Shown here in pieces: positions 29,030 to 41,773 of a stretch of 64,000 bases of DNA (positions are counted from its first letter, which is position 1; the number at the start of each line of letters is the position of its first letter). Under the pieces are notes generated by a model. That model saw nothing but the letters and a program-made list of their open reading frames with translations, was not told where the DNA came from and did no database searches. The stretch covers positions 6,575,861 through 6,639,860 of the forward strand of contig NC_072467.1 of NCBI RefSeq assembly GCF_027596085.1, given 5' to 3'. The DNA comes from Anoplopoma fimbria (Eukaryota; Chordata; Actinopteri; Perciformes; Anoplopomatidae). The position numbers and the translations under genes are program-made.

Positions 29030-32000
29030 TTACTTTCAATATAATTAGTGTTAGTTATTATTAAAATAATTATTAGAAAAGTACAAAACAGGATGTTTCA
29101 TCAAGTAAAAGCTCAAGTCCCTACAAAAATGTGTGACACTGGTGATAGGTTCCTGGTGAATCGGTAGGCAATTGGCCCCAATCCAGATGCAGACCCTGCA
29201 TACAGTACATCATAATAATCATGCTTGCTCCTGATTCTGTGGGCCATGCTGCATGCCTCACATCTGAGCTCAAGCACAGGAGAGGTGACATAAGCGTATT
29301 CAAGCTACTAAGGCCCTGATGGACTCGTATGACACAATCTTTTTTTGTATTTCCTGCTTGAGTTGCAGTGAATCTTATCTCTCCTCAGCTCTTAGGTTGA
29401 TCAGCCTAATGCAATTTAACAATTTAACATCACATTGGTGGCTCCATAGTAGAATTTGTATCACCTATAACGTCTTACAGAAGTGTTAAATCTGCGTTGT
29501 CTATTGTGGGTATGTAATAATGAATACCACAAAGGATGTACATTAAGAGATATATAACAGGGATATCTAATTGTACACTATTTGATCCCAAAGGAAAACA
29601 GTATTGTTTTAAGTTATTTTGGTTGAGAAAAGGTATTTTTCTTAATCCAAGAATTTCAATTTTAAAGAACTCAGTTATCTATGAAACAAAAGACATTTTC
29701 GCCATATTGTTCTCTCTGTTGTGTCTCTTCAAAACAACAATCCTATGATGTTATTCTTGTCATGCTTGCTGTAAAACTTGAAGGCCTCTGAAAGTTATCA
29801 GCCTGCTTTTCCAGGGTTGACTTGCAAAACACTGCCAGCCAAATGCATTTGAACATCAATGAAGGTGACTCCTGAACAGCAGGGGTTTCAATAACACTGC
29901 TTTAAAAGCTGTTTAGCTGAAAACCAGATGATTATGCTTTATTCGAACAAAGTTCTTCTGTCAAATTGTAATTTTAGAGATCAATGTGGGAAATGTTGGA
30001 ATTTATGATCTGCATTTGATTTCCCATAAATTGATTAAAATGATTATATCAGAGCCAAGGCAATAAGAAGGCTGAGGACTGTTTAGGCCAATGCCAGAAG
30101 AAATCACTGGCCATTATTTGAATTGCTAATGAGAAAGACCTATTTTAGGACCTTAATGGGAATCTGAAATTGACTGTTCACCTTTATAATCAAATGCATT
30201 TGTATCTGTTATAATAGCATTTCAATACCTTACACCTCAGATATTTATTGGTATTATTGGTTTAATTTCACAGTTTACCGTTAATGGCTCTTTTGTAATT
30301 GCTAATGTTGCCTCATCTGCCCTATTCACAACAACAATCCTCTAATAGTGCATTCACTGTATGTATGGGAAAAAATTGATGAGAGTAGCTACACTCTATC
30401 CCTCTATGCGTCACTATTTATAGCCCAAACAATTAAGCTGAGAAGACCTTCATTAGCCTGCTGCTATTCAGCAGGACCCTTAGTCGCCTTGCCAGCCAGC
30501 CAAACAGGTGTTCCTTAATAATCACTGCTGAATTGCCAACAACACTGGTTTGCGATTTCTCCTCCATATGTTTCAAGCTGTTGGCAGTCCTCTGCTGAGA
30601 AATGAATGACTTTTTAAGCCTCATTACAATATCTTACAGTACACAGGTGGCTGTTGGCTGACAGTCTGACCCTCATATAAGACAAACTGGCAATGCTTGT
30701 GACATTCAGCCACTGTAGCAATATAAAACATATCACAGTATGTATTTGCATCACAATTTATTACTATTTACAACAGCATAATAATATTAGGTTATTGTCA
30801 ATTCCTTACCTGTACTGCAACACCTATCTTTTACTGATAAAAAATTTAGCATTTTAGGGACAAATTCACAATGAGGCAAATTAATTAGAACTAAACATAT
30901 GTGGCCATATTTAACGTTGCAGATGAGAGAGTGGGCTGTAATTCTCGACAGTAGCTGAGAGGCTGCCAGTGGTTTTGTAAATACTGCAGTGGCATGCCAC
31001 CATTCGGTCCAATTAAGCTCCAGTTCATTAGTTATCGCACAGAGCATTGATAAAATACTATCACATCGGTTGTATATTGAGGGGTTTCTGGTAATCTTCA
31101 TTTTCCACCTTACCATAACTGCACATTCATGCATTTTGATCAAGGTATGAAAGGCCTAAAAGGCAAAATTTGAATTTAAAAAATAAAGTAAAATTAGAAA
31201 TAAAGTTTTTTTCTTTTTATATAAAAAATACACAAATTAATCTAAACTATGTCAAAAATGCTTGAAAATGACAAATCCCAAAACATAATTTGTGTGAACT
31301 AGTTATTTTGTCAACACATCTGCATTTGTGTAAAGAGAAATTTGGGAACTTTAAAACCTGGGTCTTATTCCCATAATTGTGGTCATTCTGACTATGGGTT
31401 TTATTAACCCTGCACTTACCAAATACCTTGTTAAGATTCATGGAAAGCAAGCATCTTGACTCTGCTCCTTTTCCATTACAAAACTGTCTGCTGTTTTCAA
31501 AGAGGATGAAAAGAGTTAATGTGATTGGACACTACGAACGCCTGCCCCAACTCCATCTGCTGATAATATATTCCTCCCACTAACAATGTATTCATCCTGT
31601 TCCAGCCCCTGTTTTCCAGATTGTACTCCCTGCCAGGATTGTGCTCAACTCTGGTTACCAAAATTAGATGGCCACATCCACTTGCACGTTCTCTCTGAGT
31701 TTGTACTTGCTTTTGCGCTTGCCAACAGCCCATTGTAATAATAATTAACTCACTCATTGTCAAATATTTCATAAACAACAATACTCTGATGAAGGCTCTG
31801 TGGCAGAATGCATAAGCGAATCTCTATTGTGATGTGAGCCAAATGTGAACATTGTGTCCTCCTTGACTTGGAAATCTATGATGTGCTACCTTTTCATATT
31901 TGTTTTGGAATATGTTAATTGGATTTTGCTTTTTGCATTGTTGAGGCACAACCTACTTTTCCAATACAATTCATTAAACCATCTTTCTCCAATTGTCTAC

Positions 32001-32885
32001 CTTGGTATTGCTTGGCAGATTTATTTTTTTAAATACAGATACATAGTGGGTATGTCTATGGGTAAGCCACTTGCAAAATAATGTGGCTTTACTCTAAAAT
32101 AATAAAACTGACATATGCAAGCCCCATTAAATGTGTTTTTTCTGCTAAATCAACAGGAGAATTAATGCCATAGGGAATTCTGATTATCTCCTACTAGGCA
32201 CACCTCATTTTGCTTATTCTGGCTGACTTAACACACTTGTCAAGAAAGCTTATATTGTATTGCGATAGTAAGCCAAATTTCTCTGTTTCTCTGAACTTTT
32301 TTTCAAGGCTTGCTTTAGCGCTCATCATCCCCAGAGCCTATGTGTGTATCACCTACTTTCAAAAGGTAAACAGAAGTTGTGGGTTTGAGTATCTGATGAC
32401 ACAGTTTCTTATAATATATTCTCTTTTCACATCATGTGTCATTTGCACCTTACGCATTCTGTATTTCTTCATCTTTTAAAAATATCTTTACCATTAGAGA
32501 ATGAGCCATTAAGTGATATCTCCCAATATGATAGGGTGATATGTCCATTCATTCAGTCACTGTCTACCTGCAGCACCAAACCCATTTAAAAAGAGTTGTC
32601 AGTCTGCAGTCTCTGTGTAATTATGATGAAATACTAATTAGCAAAGACCTGACCTGTGCTGCCATGCCCACACTCTCAAATGTCTACTCCAGATGGCAGC
32701 AGGGACAAAGGATGAATGGGGAAGACACAATTTTCAGGCTTGTCTGCATTAACATATGGAGAACCTGTAGTACAAGGTTTATACTCTAAACATGTATTGT
32801 TGGTGATCAACATCATCATCATGGGATGGAATTTCAAAGGCTCTTATCTCTGAGTTTAACCATGCTCTTTTTCCTTATTCAATGC
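29030..32885. other. AT-rich DNA without recognisable genes
   Basis: Nearly 4 kb without a recognisable gene or repeat. Around 30050-30170 the sequence is more complex and carries several TAAT cores, but nothing more can be said. Confidence 0.55.
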
Positions 32886-32994
32886 GAGGGTCCAAGGACA
32901 GGACATGTCGTATGTTGCACAGATTGTAAGGCTCCCTGAGGCAAATTTGTGATTCGTGATATAAGGCTATACAAAAAAAAAATGAATTGAAATG
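32886..32994 (+). mobile_element. Non-LTR retroelement 3' tail (CR1/Rex1-like)
   Basis: TTGTAAGGCTCCCTGAGGCA (32925-32944), AATTTGTGATTCGTGATATA (32944-32963) and GGCTATACAAAAAAAAAATG (32964-32983) match the frequent fish LINE 3' end that reads GAGGCAAATTTGTGATTTGTGATAT...GGGCTATA...AATAAA. It ends in an A-rich TGAATTGAAATG tail. Only the last 100 bp or so remains, as expected for 5'-truncated insertion. Confidence 0.6.
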
Positions 32995-33299
32995 TAATTT
33001 TCTGTCCGGTAAACAGTATATCTACAAGTAAAGTTTTAATTGAGCTTTAGTTAGATGAAAGAAAAAACTTCAGGATTGGGCTGACCTTAACCAAAGACAT
33101 TGTCAATTGCGGCCAATTCTGCAATACCCCGGATTACCTTTAATCACAAAGTTTAACCTCCAAGTTTAACTGACAATTGAGACAGGCCCATAATTTAAAC
33201 ATTTAAAATGCTCCCCCCACCTTCTTTTTAGATTGGAACAACCTATGCTTAACTCAATTTTCTTGTTGTCAAAACATTTCACTCGCACATACCCACCTG

Positions 33300-33655
33300 T
33301 TGGTGGTACTAGAAAAAAATGAAGGATCACCAATGTCAGTAGTATTCATCCTCTGAACACCATGGATTTTAATACCAAATTTTGTGCCGATATATCTGGG
33401 AAATGTTGATAAATTTTGCAGGATAGGTTAAAACAAATGAGATGTCGGTGATGCCAAAGGAAATCCAAGGAGCTACCAAGGTCAGTAGGATTCATCTAGT
33501 GGGGACGATGGATGTCTGTCAAAATGTCATGGCAATCCTTCCAAAGTTGTTGAGATGTTTCAGTCTAAACCAAAGTGGTAGACAAATTGAATGATTGGCT
33601 GACTTACGGATCGACATTGCTATCCCTAGAGTCATGCCACTGGCATGGCTTTAAA
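33300..33655. repeat. Decayed fish interspersed repeat with two internal units
   Basis: GGATCACCAATGTCAGTAGT (33324-33343) and the later AGCTACCAAGGTCAGTAGGA (33471-33490) are diverged copies of one unit, each followed by ATTCATC and an ATGGAT...CAAA segment. The 3' part (TTGTTGAGATGTTTCAGTCT, 33548-33567, then CGACATTGCTATCCCTAGAG) matches, from memory, a repeat seen widely in teleosts and ending in CATGCCACTGGCATGGCT. Substitutions are many, so the copy is old. I cannot assign the class. Confidence 0.6.
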
Positions 33656-34525
33656 AGGGTCTATAAACTTTACTCCTCCCAAGCAGGACCCTATCAGTAA
33701 GTGGTGTGAGAAAGTAATCTCTTTCCAGGTCGTGCCCTTGTCATAGTTGTTGATAGATGGAGAAGCCTAAACATATTTGCATTTATTGCAGGAAAATTAA
33801 CATGGATGCAAAACAGAGTTTGCCTGGATAATGGAGATGCATATGTGGCTAAGTGTAAATTAAGTAGTACAAATGATATCTGGATACAATAAACAATAAA
33901 TGACAAGCATTAACAAAATTTAAAGCTTCCAGGATAAACTCCCTAAAGTTCTCTGCACCTGTTCCACACTACAAGTGCCAATCTGGTGAGGACAACATCA
34001 TCATCAAGGCATAGAAAAGAGGAGTGATGAGGGCAGTTCTCTATTTCGCCCTGTCTGTCTCCAGCTCCCTGACAGCATGCAATACCTACCACTTTACCAT
34101 TCACCAGGGAGAGTGCAGTGCATAGATAAGCACTGAGATGTACGCAGAATTACCCACAAGTCTCGGTCTGAGGAGACAGTTACTAAGTGAATTGCACATG
34201 TCATGAAACTCAGATCAAATGTCTGCTGGGTGATTTTATTACTCATCCTAACCACAGATGCACAATTTACCTTTTTATCAATTTGGCACTTAAGAAAAAA
34301 TGTATCACTGTAAGCAAAGAGGCAGCAAGCAGTCCCACTCAATATATGAATCCCCATACACTGACAGCTTGTGTTTGTAATAATTACATTTAGTACATAT
34401 TGTATAATATTTTCGTAGTAGTCATTGTATTTGGCATCAGTCCTAGGAACATGGAGACTTTGCTTTAAAGTAGACCGATGAGGCAGGAAACATCTGCAGT
34501 CAGATGATGATATATGTTTTCAACT
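33656..34525. other. No feature recognised
   Basis: AT-rich unique-looking sequence with only short, overlapping, domain-free frames. Confidence 0.6.
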
Positions 34526-34790
34526 AGTAATGATTAATGATTATTTTCTTGTATAATCGTTAGATTTATAAAATGCCCAAAAAGGCTGTGATATATATAT
34601 ATATATGAATATATGAACAGAGCTTCTAAGGAATTAATCGATAAATCGGTTAGTCAGTAGAATACTCCAATTTCCAAATGTTTTAATAACCATTTTGTAG
34701 CTCTGTTTTTGCTTTCTTTGTTTTATATTTGTTGTTGTGATGAGCGATTTTCATTATTTTCTGGCATTTTTTTTAATCTATAATTTTAAA
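34526..34790. repeat. Decayed relative of the 17.4-kb interspersed repeat
   Basis: GTAATGATTAATGATTATTT, TTAGATTTATAAAATGCCCA and TTAATCGATAAATCGGTTAG recall the GATTATTTTCATTATNGATTAATC and TCTATAAAATG modules of the repeat at 17441-17992, but their order and spacing are disturbed and a short TA run (about 34591-34606) interrupts them. This is either a rearranged old copy or two fragments. Confidence 0.35.
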
Positions 34791-34837
34791 CCTATAATCA
34801 AATATATATATATACATCTATATATCGATGGATGGAT

Positions 34838-34866
34838 GGATAGATAGATAGATAGATAGATAGATA
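34838..34866. repeat. (GATA)n/(GATG)n microsatellite at a SINE tail
   Basis: About seven GATA or GATG units directly adjoin the 3' end of the minus-strand SINE that follows, and probably grew from its terminal repeat. Confidence 0.9.
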
Positions 34867-35084
34867 ATCAAGCCTTTATTAGTCCCACAATGGGGAAATT
34901 ACAATTCTCTGCATTTAACTCATCCCGGAGAAGCAGTGGGCTGCTAAGAAGCGCCCGGGGAGCAAATGGGGGTTAGGTGTCTTGCTCAAGGACAACTCGA
35001 CATGTTGACTGTAGAGGGGTTCGAACCACCAACCTTGTGGTTACGGGACGAGCGCTCTACCTCGTGTGCCACAGCCGCACCCCT
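34867..35084 (-). mobile_element. tRNA-derived SINE with A-box and B-box
   Basis: Read on the minus strand: head GTGCGGCTGTGGCACACGAG (35080-35061) with an A-box-like TGGCACACGAGG, AGAGCGCTCGTCCC, and the B-box GGTTCGAACCCC (about 35028-35017). The body carries TCCTTGAGCAAGACACCTAA and TTAGCAGCCCACTGC. The tail GGGACTAATAAAGGCTTGAT joins a GATA repeat at the 3' end. The tail resembles L2-type LINE ends, as in many fish SINEs. It is the complete counterpart of the truncated copy at 22948-23149. Confidence 0.88.
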
Positions 35085-37139
35085 TTTCTTTTTTTAAATC
35101 TACAAATAAAATGGTTATACTGGGCTAAAATGATTTAAGACATATGTGACCAATACATTACTTAGGATAGGTTTGTATGAAAATATATTTTGATCTGTTA
35201 TTCCAGCAAATGTATGTGAAGTACTTGGTTTGAAGTTATCAGTGTTGTAACATGAGTGCACATCAGTAGATGTAGGTAAAAGCCAGCTGTGGCTTACTCT
35301 AGAAGTTTAATGGTGTGCTCCTGTTTCCCACTTGTTTTTGATGCTATGTTTTCCTTGTTCAATATTATATAGCACATATGCTTGCAACTGAGACTAATGT
35401 TTTTGGTGTGGGATTTGTGCTGGATTAAGCTTCAAAAGAATGGCTGACAGTCTAGTGTTCAATGCTGGCATGTTCAATCCCCATAAGGCTGTGTGGTTTA
35501 TAACATTATGCTGAGCTGCCACAATCATTCATGTATTCAATTCAGGCAGACATGGTGTTGTTTACCACAATGTCATGCAACAAACATCCTTTCATGATGA
35601 ATGGCGAGAGTGAATGAATCCAATTCTGCTCACTTTTTCAACTGATCCAGTCTTGATGGAAGGACTTTATCAATCGGACTAATTGAAGTATGTTTGCTCT
35701 GATTTTGATGATGCATATCATTTCATTATGCATGGGTGAATGCTTTTTCTAATATCTTAATCAACAGCAATTACCAGCCTTTCATCGTCACCTCACTGCT
35801 ACAAGAATCACAAGTGGCATCAAGGGTTGTGCACACATGGCTCATCACCACATGGTCTCTCAGGGGTACGGCACTTGTCCAGCATCTCAGAGGCCTTGAT
35901 TGCATACAAACAGATGAGGGTGTAATCTAAATGTGTGTGCCATGCTCCCTCTTATCTCAACAGGCTTGTGGGTGATAGAGAAGTGTGATTGCGTTATAGG
36001 AACCGCCCACCACCAGTACTTCAGTCCTATAGGACACAGGCCACCAGTGTTTGGTGTACTTGATTCTCAGTCTAGTACTTCACAGTCTTAGTAATGTACA
36101 ATTGAAGTTGATACAGTTAGTTAGGTTAGACAACAGTGAGAAAAATACAGGGACCTGTGATTGACATCAAGTGGCCTGGATATCGATCACATGCCTTTTA
36201 ACGACCCAATAAGAAGGAATGGAGGCAGTGTTTTCCATCTGAGACACTGTCCATCTCTCTAAGGTACAAGTCATTTATTTTGTAACCCAAGCAGTTTATC
36301 ACAGAGGTCCAAGCATTTACACTGTAATTGTTCAAACAATTTGCCTTCCACAACCAACACCAATACGTTTTTCATGCCTATTGTTGCATTTAGTGATAAT
36401 ATCAAACACGCTAAATATCCTGAGATATGCAGATAAACTTTGATCTGCTCTATTTAAAACTGTTGCTGTGTATGTTCCACCATGCACGGCAGTGTAGGAA
36501 TACAATTCAACAAGCTCTATGCAGCCACAAACAGCAGAGAACTCTGAAGGACAAGCTTAACGTCTGTTTCCTCTACATATCTGGACATAACTGCTCAACA
36601 CAAGCTCTCAGACCCGGAGTAATGAATTCTGTATGTCCACACAGGGTAAATCATTTCATTCCTGACAGGTAACATGATTACTCTTGCAGAGGGGAACTGT
36701 ATCTAAGCAACAAAATTACAACGAGTTGATTTTCGTGGCGATGCCTTGTCATGCATCAGTTAGCCTGTCAATGTTATGTGACCGTAAGACATCAATCCCT
36801 GCCGGCTGGTCAGCAAAGATGACATAAAAACTTGGTTGTTGAAATAAAATGGATTCAAGATAATGAAACCCCAATGTCAGTGGGTAATACATGTCTGACT
36901 TTGAATAGATAACAACCCTCTCCACATTGTTTTTCACTGATATCTCAGGTAGTGATATCCAGTACGTAAATGTTTGAATGAAAGTTTTAAAGTTCTATTA
37001 CTCACCAGTGCGTTTCACATCTTAGTCCTGGCCTTCCCACTGGATGATGGCACAATATTCACCAACAGTGGAACTGAAGCAAAAGATAATATTGTTGTAA
37101 TTTGATTCCTATTAAAAAGCAAATTTAGTTAGTTTTGCT
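35085..37139. other. AT-rich DNA; possible regulatory block near 35.5-35.8 kb
   Basis: No gene recognised. The block at about 35530-35830 is compositionally balanced and carries POU/homeodomain-like words (ATGATGCATATCATTTCATT, 35708-35727; TTATGCATGG; several TAAT cores), as seen in developmental enhancers. This is motif-level evidence only. Confidence 0.3.
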
Positions 37140-37221
37140 TCCTCTCCCAATGAACCAAAAAGCTCAATAGCCAAACAGAAAAGGGGGAAAAAAAGCTGAT
37201 GCCCATTTGGAGCACAAGTTG

Positions 37222-37440
37222 TCATATGGACTCTTCAATGCCAAAAGCTTCCCTGACTTCTTTCCGCTGGATGAGACAAAGATCTGTGATAAAACCCTTG
37301 GAGATGGCAGAGGTGTACTCAGGAGATTTGAATAATGTGCAGAATGCCTCTTGAGTCTTCTGCCGGTACCGATGTCTGACCTGTAGAGACTGGTGCTGAT
37401 TCTCATTCAAGCCACGCTTTGCCTTGGTATAAATACCCCT
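37222..37440 (-). other. Candidate coding exon, unidentified product
   Basis: On the minus strand a frame stays open from about 37437 to the TGA at 37222. It reads GIYTKAKRGLNENQHQ, VRHRYRQKTQEAFCTLF, KSPEYTSAISKGFITD and LCLIQRKEVREAFGIEESI. The composition (many K, R, E, Q, two Cys, few low-complexity runs) is more protein-like than other frames here. A pyrimidine-rich run ending TTTGAAG just upstream, or TCTCTACAG at about 37393-37385, could be splice acceptors. I do not recognise the family. Frames of about 70 codons also arise by chance, so this is weak. Confidence 0.22.
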
Positions 37441-37860
37441 TCAAATCAAGACAGAGGAAAGGGTAATAGATGAACTGAAGAGTATCAGGAGGAAAAAGGA
37501 ACTGATATTTTGCGAGGCAAAGCTGGAAAAGCCAACATAGTATTCCAGGAATCATATTGCTGGTGGCATTGGAGAGGTGTTGGTGTGTATTCCCTGTGCC
37601 TCCGCCTCTTCGTGTCCACCTCGTATCCAGCTGTGTTGGAGGCACTGAATGATAGAGCTGTGCTGCTGCCGCCACTGCTGCTGCGTCCTTCCTGCTACAG
37701 CAGCAGTCTCTACTCAAATAAATGCCTGGTCTGTCACAGTTCTCTGCTGCAACGCATTAGATTCATCCTTCCTCTCTCTCATACACCCCCTCCCTCTTTC
37801 TACCCTCCTCCCTCCTTGCTCACTCTTCTTCCCTCACTTGCACTCAGTCACACGTGAGGA
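37441..37860 (-). other. GC-richer block, possible 5' leader or promoter
   Basis: On the minus strand purine-rich GGAGGGAGGAGGGTAGAAAG-type sequence (about 37818-37799) leads into CAG/GCAGCAG and GCGGCAGCAG triplet clusters (about 37690-37660) and an ATG-led hydrophobic stretch MIPGILCWLFQLCLAKY in the frame 37717-37403. Mixed leaders of this kind are common in fish first exons, but no clear TATA box, CpG island or donor site fixes a gene. It lies immediately upstream of the candidate exon on the same strand. Confidence 0.2.
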
Positions 37861-40800
37861 GACAGAGTGGGCGCCCAGAATACAAATAGGCTGTCTTCCT
37901 TAAAGATGTGATTGTGCTCCTTGAATTTGATGATTTTGTTTAAGCCAAAGTCAAAAAGGTGGATGGATGGATTGATGGGATCTCTAGATCCCTGACTCGC
38001 TGTCTTTGATCTGTCTTACCTCCAATGGACTGAGCTGTCTGAGTGTTTGCTGCTCTGGACTGCAGATTATTTCTATCAAGAAGAAACAGAGAAAGCGAAA
38101 TGAAGAGGTTTGTTTTGTTGAGAAATACTGGTTTGATTCTATGTCTGTGCATAGTGCCACTAGTTTTGGAAATTGTGGCATTTCTTAAAAAAAACCAAAA
38201 AAAAAAACCCAGCCCTAACCACAAAATACACTTCACTTTGCCACATTCAATTATTTTAATCTGGGAAATAGACTTGAAAACTAGGGAAGGAACCAATATT
38301 ATCTTTCCATAAAAAATAAATAAAAAATGAATCATGTGACAACATCACTGAAATAAAAAATATTCTCAGTTTAAATTACAGTTTTCATAGATAGATAGTC
38401 GGTAAAAAAATACTATATTTACAGGTAGCAGCCTCTTTAATTTTAAAGGGTGATGCTTTTTTTTTAAATTTTATAGATGTTTAATCAATCAATTGAAAAC
38501 AATAACCAGATCTGTGACATAAATCATGTTAGTTCCAGTCCTAGACAACACAACTTCCTAATGTGCTGGACAGTAATAAGACTACTGAAATTGGTCTACA
38601 TTAATCAAACCTATCCATTATTCTTTCATATTAGCTGAAGCTGTCATTACCCTACTGAGATGTGTGAAAAGTGTCTGCTGGAAGTGTAGATAGGTGGAAA
38701 TGGCATCATAGTCAGTCAATGAATACAGAAAACAAAGGTGGTTTCATTATTCTACAGTAAATTCAGAAAATAAATTCTAGGGAGCTGATGCCAGTAAAGA
38801 TGGGCTGTAAAGGTGGAAAACATATTCATGGTTGCGACACTCGGTCATTCCACGGCGTTTGCCAAGATAACTAACAACAGTTGTAATTTACACGGTGACG
38901 GGCAAATTCACAAAGAATGGATTACAGCCGCTAACAGCTTCATAAATGTGCATCACTTACAACAGATATCTCCCCCATCACAAGGTCTGCATCACAAAAG
39001 ACATTGCGCTAATGATATTACAGCACAAGTAAGCCCATAAAGTTTTGCAGCTGAGTGATAATTGCCCTTTTTTGCACAGGGGCAAATTGTAGACAGTAAG
39101 ACAGTAGGAAAAATGTTCAGACTGCATACTGTAGGTCCTGACCAATGAGGTGTACAGGCATTCCTCACATCTTCAGACAAGGACTTTGAACATAACAGAG
39201 ATAAACTGTATTTTTCAGTCTGTCAGTGCTGTTGGTGTTTTCAAACGAACACAATTAGACTGTTAAAGAGGATGGCATGATTTAAAGCTGGGAAACGAAA
39301 ATAGACAAAAGAAAATGATGCCATGATCACTGGAAAGTGTGGGTGTGATGCCCCATTACAAATGCGCTTCAAGTTAGCACCAAATATCTGAAGACGTTAG
39401 TTATTTCACTGTAACTTTGTGTGGCTATTAGTGCTGGTCTTTGTGAATTCATTTTAAATATGTGCAAATAGCACAGGATCACAAAGAAGCTATTTGCTTT
39501 GCAGCGCAGTCAGGAGTGCATTTAACCATTTGCGGGTGCTATAAGATATATATTTTTTTAGTGGCAATAAAAGCTGTGCAATCCTTTTGTGAATTTGTGC
39601 CTGAATGCATAGTTATCCATCATTATATGATAGGCAGAGTTGTGTAAAAATAGTCTGCATATACACATTTAAGTTAGGGCAAATACATTGCATACTTACT
39701 AGCTGATGTGACGCATCGGCCTTTGTTTTTGCTTAACAGAAACTTTTGTATTAGTGCCAAGAGAAATGCATCAGGGCAAAAAACAAGATTTGAAGTCATA
39801 ATTGCCAGTGTGGCATCAATGTCAATGTTGGATTTAATTTGCCACAGGCCTGCCTCTTGACTTGTCATGGCAGGAAAGTACAGGCATGACATTAATATTA
39901 AGGATAATGTGTTTCTTTAAATTAAAGGTGTCAGTAAGTCATGCCAGAGAGCCAGAATGTGCAGTACCACAATCCATTTAATAGCATACATAAATTAAAC
40001 ACAGACATCAATCATGCTATCAGAAACCGCTACTGAACTGTATAACAGATGATATTGTCTGGAAGACAGAAAGAAAGTAGTACACTCCCTGAGCAGTTCA
40101 CTACATACAGCCATGGACTAAGCACCAGTTTAATACACGCTATTAGTGTTTGAGTCACTCTCGTAACATCATTATCTGATTGCTCTGCCTGCAAGCTGAA
40201 TCTGCTCGGCTTTGTTTGCCTTATCCTGCCTACAAACTGCAGAATGGAAGCATGACTGACTATCTAGTAAAGTGCCTGTTAACGTTACCTTGCTGGATCT
40301 GCGCTTAAGCCTAACTCCTGCCTCACTGTATCACAAACAGAGGGACAAATTCCCACTGTACAGTTAAAATGTTGAACAACGCTTTGTGTAACAACTGTCT
40401 GACAGGGTGTGTGCTAAGGAAAGGTTGTGATTTAAGAAAACTCATGAGATCTAATAGTTGTTATAAAGTGGTCCAGCTGTTATCCAGCTGCAAACCACCA
40501 TCAAACCAAAATCCTGTACAGCAGTTTGTCTTTCATGCCACACTTACTAAACTTCTATTCCCTACCAACATTGCATTTCCTACTTTTATGAAAGATATAG
40601 AGAATTAGCATTTCATATCAATAAGAAATGGACATTTTTTGTTGTCTCGTTCATTTTCTATATGAATTATGTGGGACAAACTGAATGGCTTGATCCTTTG
40701 ACTTGCCAAGTCTGCTAATGCAAAAGCTACTAGTGAAGGATGTAAGTGGCTTTCATCTCAAATGTTAACATTCATGTGTGGTATCTTGTACAGCTCCTGT

Positions 40801-41773
40801 GTAATGGCTGTAACAAGCTTAAAGGACTATTTCAGATCCAAGCTGAGAAACTGATAGAGGCACAGCAAAAATTACAGATCACAAAGATCAGGAACCTTGA
40901 GTCAGATGCTGTTTTTATGTGCTATTTTATTTTTCATCTGAAGAAGGCACGGATGATTTCGTCATTTCGTCACCATTTTTGCTTCCGATTATCTTATCTT
41001 GTTTCCATGACAGCCAAAGCTCACGTTAGTTTTCTTGGACAATGTATTGATGTATTTTTTGTTCTTTTTCTTATAGAGTGTGCTGCTGCTTTAACTAGAA
41101 ACAAGCCTTGTTTATTCAGCTTTGAGAAACTTTTATTTGTTGCATATTCTTCAAACTCAACTCAAAATATTATAAATTACCAGATTTTAAATGAAACAGT
41201 AATAAAGATTTGACTTAGATGAGTCTTACAAAATTAAAAAAAAGGGTATAAACAAAGCCATGTTTTATTTTTTCATTGTAGATCACGAACATAACAGACG
41301 TCATAATTTTACTTTTATACAGAAAGGGACATGAAGAAAAGATTTTTCTTTAAAGTGATTTATGTGCTCTCTTTCTCTCTCACACACCAAAACACAGAAA
41401 CAGAGAGGACAAAATGATAAACTATGTAAAGAACAAAACCTTAACAACTTGTTAAAAAAAGGATTGAAAACCCTTTCATGGTTTGTATTTTATATATAGC
41501 ATATACGCTATCTGAAAAAATAAATGATCAATACGTTGCATTGATTTGTCTCTTTCCACAAGCTTTTACCTCACCTTCTCTTACTCATTAGTACTGTTTT
41601 CAAACCTCCAAACAAGCTTAGTGTCTTTTCATTCCCGTGTGAACCATCAGAATACCAAGGTACTATGAACACTTTGATTCAAACAACCTTTTTTAACCCT
41701 TGAACCAATCACAGTGTGCGGCTTCAAACAGTGCTTCAGCATTCAATTACCATTCAGATGTTTTGCAACAAAT
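37861..41773. other. AT-rich DNA without recognisable genes
   Basis: No gene recognised. The longest frame outside the transposase (155 codons, plus 40746-41213) lies here, but it is rich in Phe, Ile and Leu from AT-rich sequence and shows no domain. Confidence 0.55.

Noticed and set aside
40746..41213. 155-codon plus frame
   Set aside because: Longest non-transposase frame, but hydrophobic and aromatic-rich as expected from AT-rich DNA, with no domain or splice structure.
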